NCBI GenBank assembly: GCA_002734065.2
Contig: NVXU02000028.1
Coordinates: 1 to 64,000 of the forward strand
DNA from: Fluviicola sp.
GTDB lineage: Bacteria > Bacteroidota > Bacteroidia > Flavobacteriales_D > Crocinitomicaceae
DNA length: 64,000 nt
Direction of reading: 5' to 3'
Of the stretch, positions 63,604-64,000 are shown piece by piece. Each line of letters opens with the position of its first letter. Position 1 is the first letter of the stretch. Below the pieces are notes generated by a model. The model was not told the origin of the DNA. It did not search any database and was given only the letters and a program-made list of their open reading frames with translations. A program made the translations under genes and the position numbers.

Positions 63604-64000
63604 ATGAAAAAATTATTAGCTGTAATGGTGATAGGATTCATTTCTTTCACTAATATTTTTGCACAGAACACTAACATGGGAGACCTTGGTTACCCATTGA
63701 CAAATACAATTCCTTGCAATACTTTTAGCAATGGTTCAATCCCAAACTTTTTTGATGATGCCGGAGCAGCAAACTATTCGGGAAATTATAACGACACCAT
63801 TACCTTTTGTCCAGATCTTACGCAAGGGACAAAAGTTACTTTGACTTTTGGTATCAATGCAGGATTCAGTTTCAATGTTGATGGAAGTGATTCAATTTAC
63901 GTTTATGATGGTTCAGATGTCAATGCACCTTTCTTAGGAGCTCACAATTCAGTTACTGACCCTAATGGGTTTGCTTATACTGCTTCTTGGAATAATCCTT
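63604..64000 (+). CDS. Secreted CUB-like protein, cut by the window end
   Basis: The first 132 residues are open to the edge. A signal peptide ends near IFAQ (residue 20). The following region has the CUB-like pattern NFFDDAGAANYSGNYNDTI, TFCPD, and SIYVYDGSDVNAPFLGAHN with paired acidic residues and DGS turns. Such domains often begin long T9SS surface proteins. The rest and any sorting domain lie outside the window. Confidence 0.75.
   Translation, partial: MKKLLAVMVIGFISFTNIFAQNTNMGDLGYPLTNTIPCNTFSNGSIPNFFDDAGAANYSGNYNDTITFCPDLTQGTKVTLTFGINAGFSFNVDGSDSIYVYDGSDVNAPFLGAHNSVTDPNGFAYTASWNNP

Overview
The window looks like a chromosomal segment of a Bacteroidota bacterium, most likely order Flavobacteriales. 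The base composition is AT-rich. Several genes have the Bacteroidetes -7 promoter box TAnnTTTG upstream. Two secreted proteins end in Por/T9SS sorting domains. The gene families are also typical: DUF4249 lipoprotein with a TonB receptor, DUF4846, WG-repeat protein, GH3-family enzyme, SufS/SufE/SufT. The genus is inferred only loosely. I saw no rRNA, tRNA, CRISPR, transposase or integrase gene.

Layout. 0.5-2.5 kb: a cytochrome c / porin / cytochrome c operon behind a duplicated CRP/FNR-type operator. 2.6-4.1 kb: dacB. 4.2-10.2 kb: a compact exopolysaccharide operon (GT4 glycosyltransferase, Wza-like export lipoprotein, Wzc-like tyrosine kinase, RfbC-like epimerase, WecA-like initiating transferase), followed by a lytic transglycosylase and uvrA. 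14.0-18.3 kb: an accessory stretch, all on the minus strand, with a cassette-like segment abutting uvrA, a BRO/DinD-like gene between long direct repeats, and a sterol-desaturase-family protein. 18.4-24.2 kb: POT-type transporter, T9SS protein, DUF218 and DUF4846 lipoproteins, fabF. 24.4-26.9 kb: sufT, sufE, sufS with duplicated debris between them. 27-34 kb: queD-like and folE, a WG-repeat protein, a free-standing unit for a 32-residue membrane peptide, GH3-family enzyme, deoxynucleoside kinase, hldD-like epimerase. 34-37.7 kb: small proteins, a methyltransferase, a frameshifted DUF2064 gene, a rhodanese, DUF4249. 37.8-45 kb: TonB receptor, TPR histidine kinase, pheT. 45-47 kb: an unusually long PLP enzyme.

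47.0-52.7 kb is the most interesting part: an array of gene cassettes in one orientation (minus), without an integrase in the window. Four adjacent or nearby segments (this array plus the one beside uvrA supply five in total) begin with GTTRnnn-type cores. The first bases of each cassette are complementary to the inverse core near its own end (7 to 10 bases). This is the hallmark of integron attC sites. Three of the sites are long (133-195 bp), two of these are closely related in sequence, and one is a compact 59 bp site. The cassettes carry secreted or lipoprotein unknowns, and one 1.8 kb cassette holds four genes (membrane protein, XRE regulator, small unknown, methyltransferase) with its own promoter and operator. 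A promoter pointing into the array lies just outside the first core. I interpret this as a CALIN (attC cluster lacking integrase) or the distal part of a chromosomal integron.

52.8-64 kb: bioD and bioA, FkbM methyltransferase, a T9SS protein, then a tight minus-strand block running transketolase N half, VWA protein, transketolase C half, ECF sigma factor, membrane anti-sigma-like protein, Spy-like periplasmic protein and class III aminotransferase. The window ends in a small secreted protein and a truncated CUB-like secreted protein. Several dispersed intergenic repeat families run through the window, mostly just 3' of genes.
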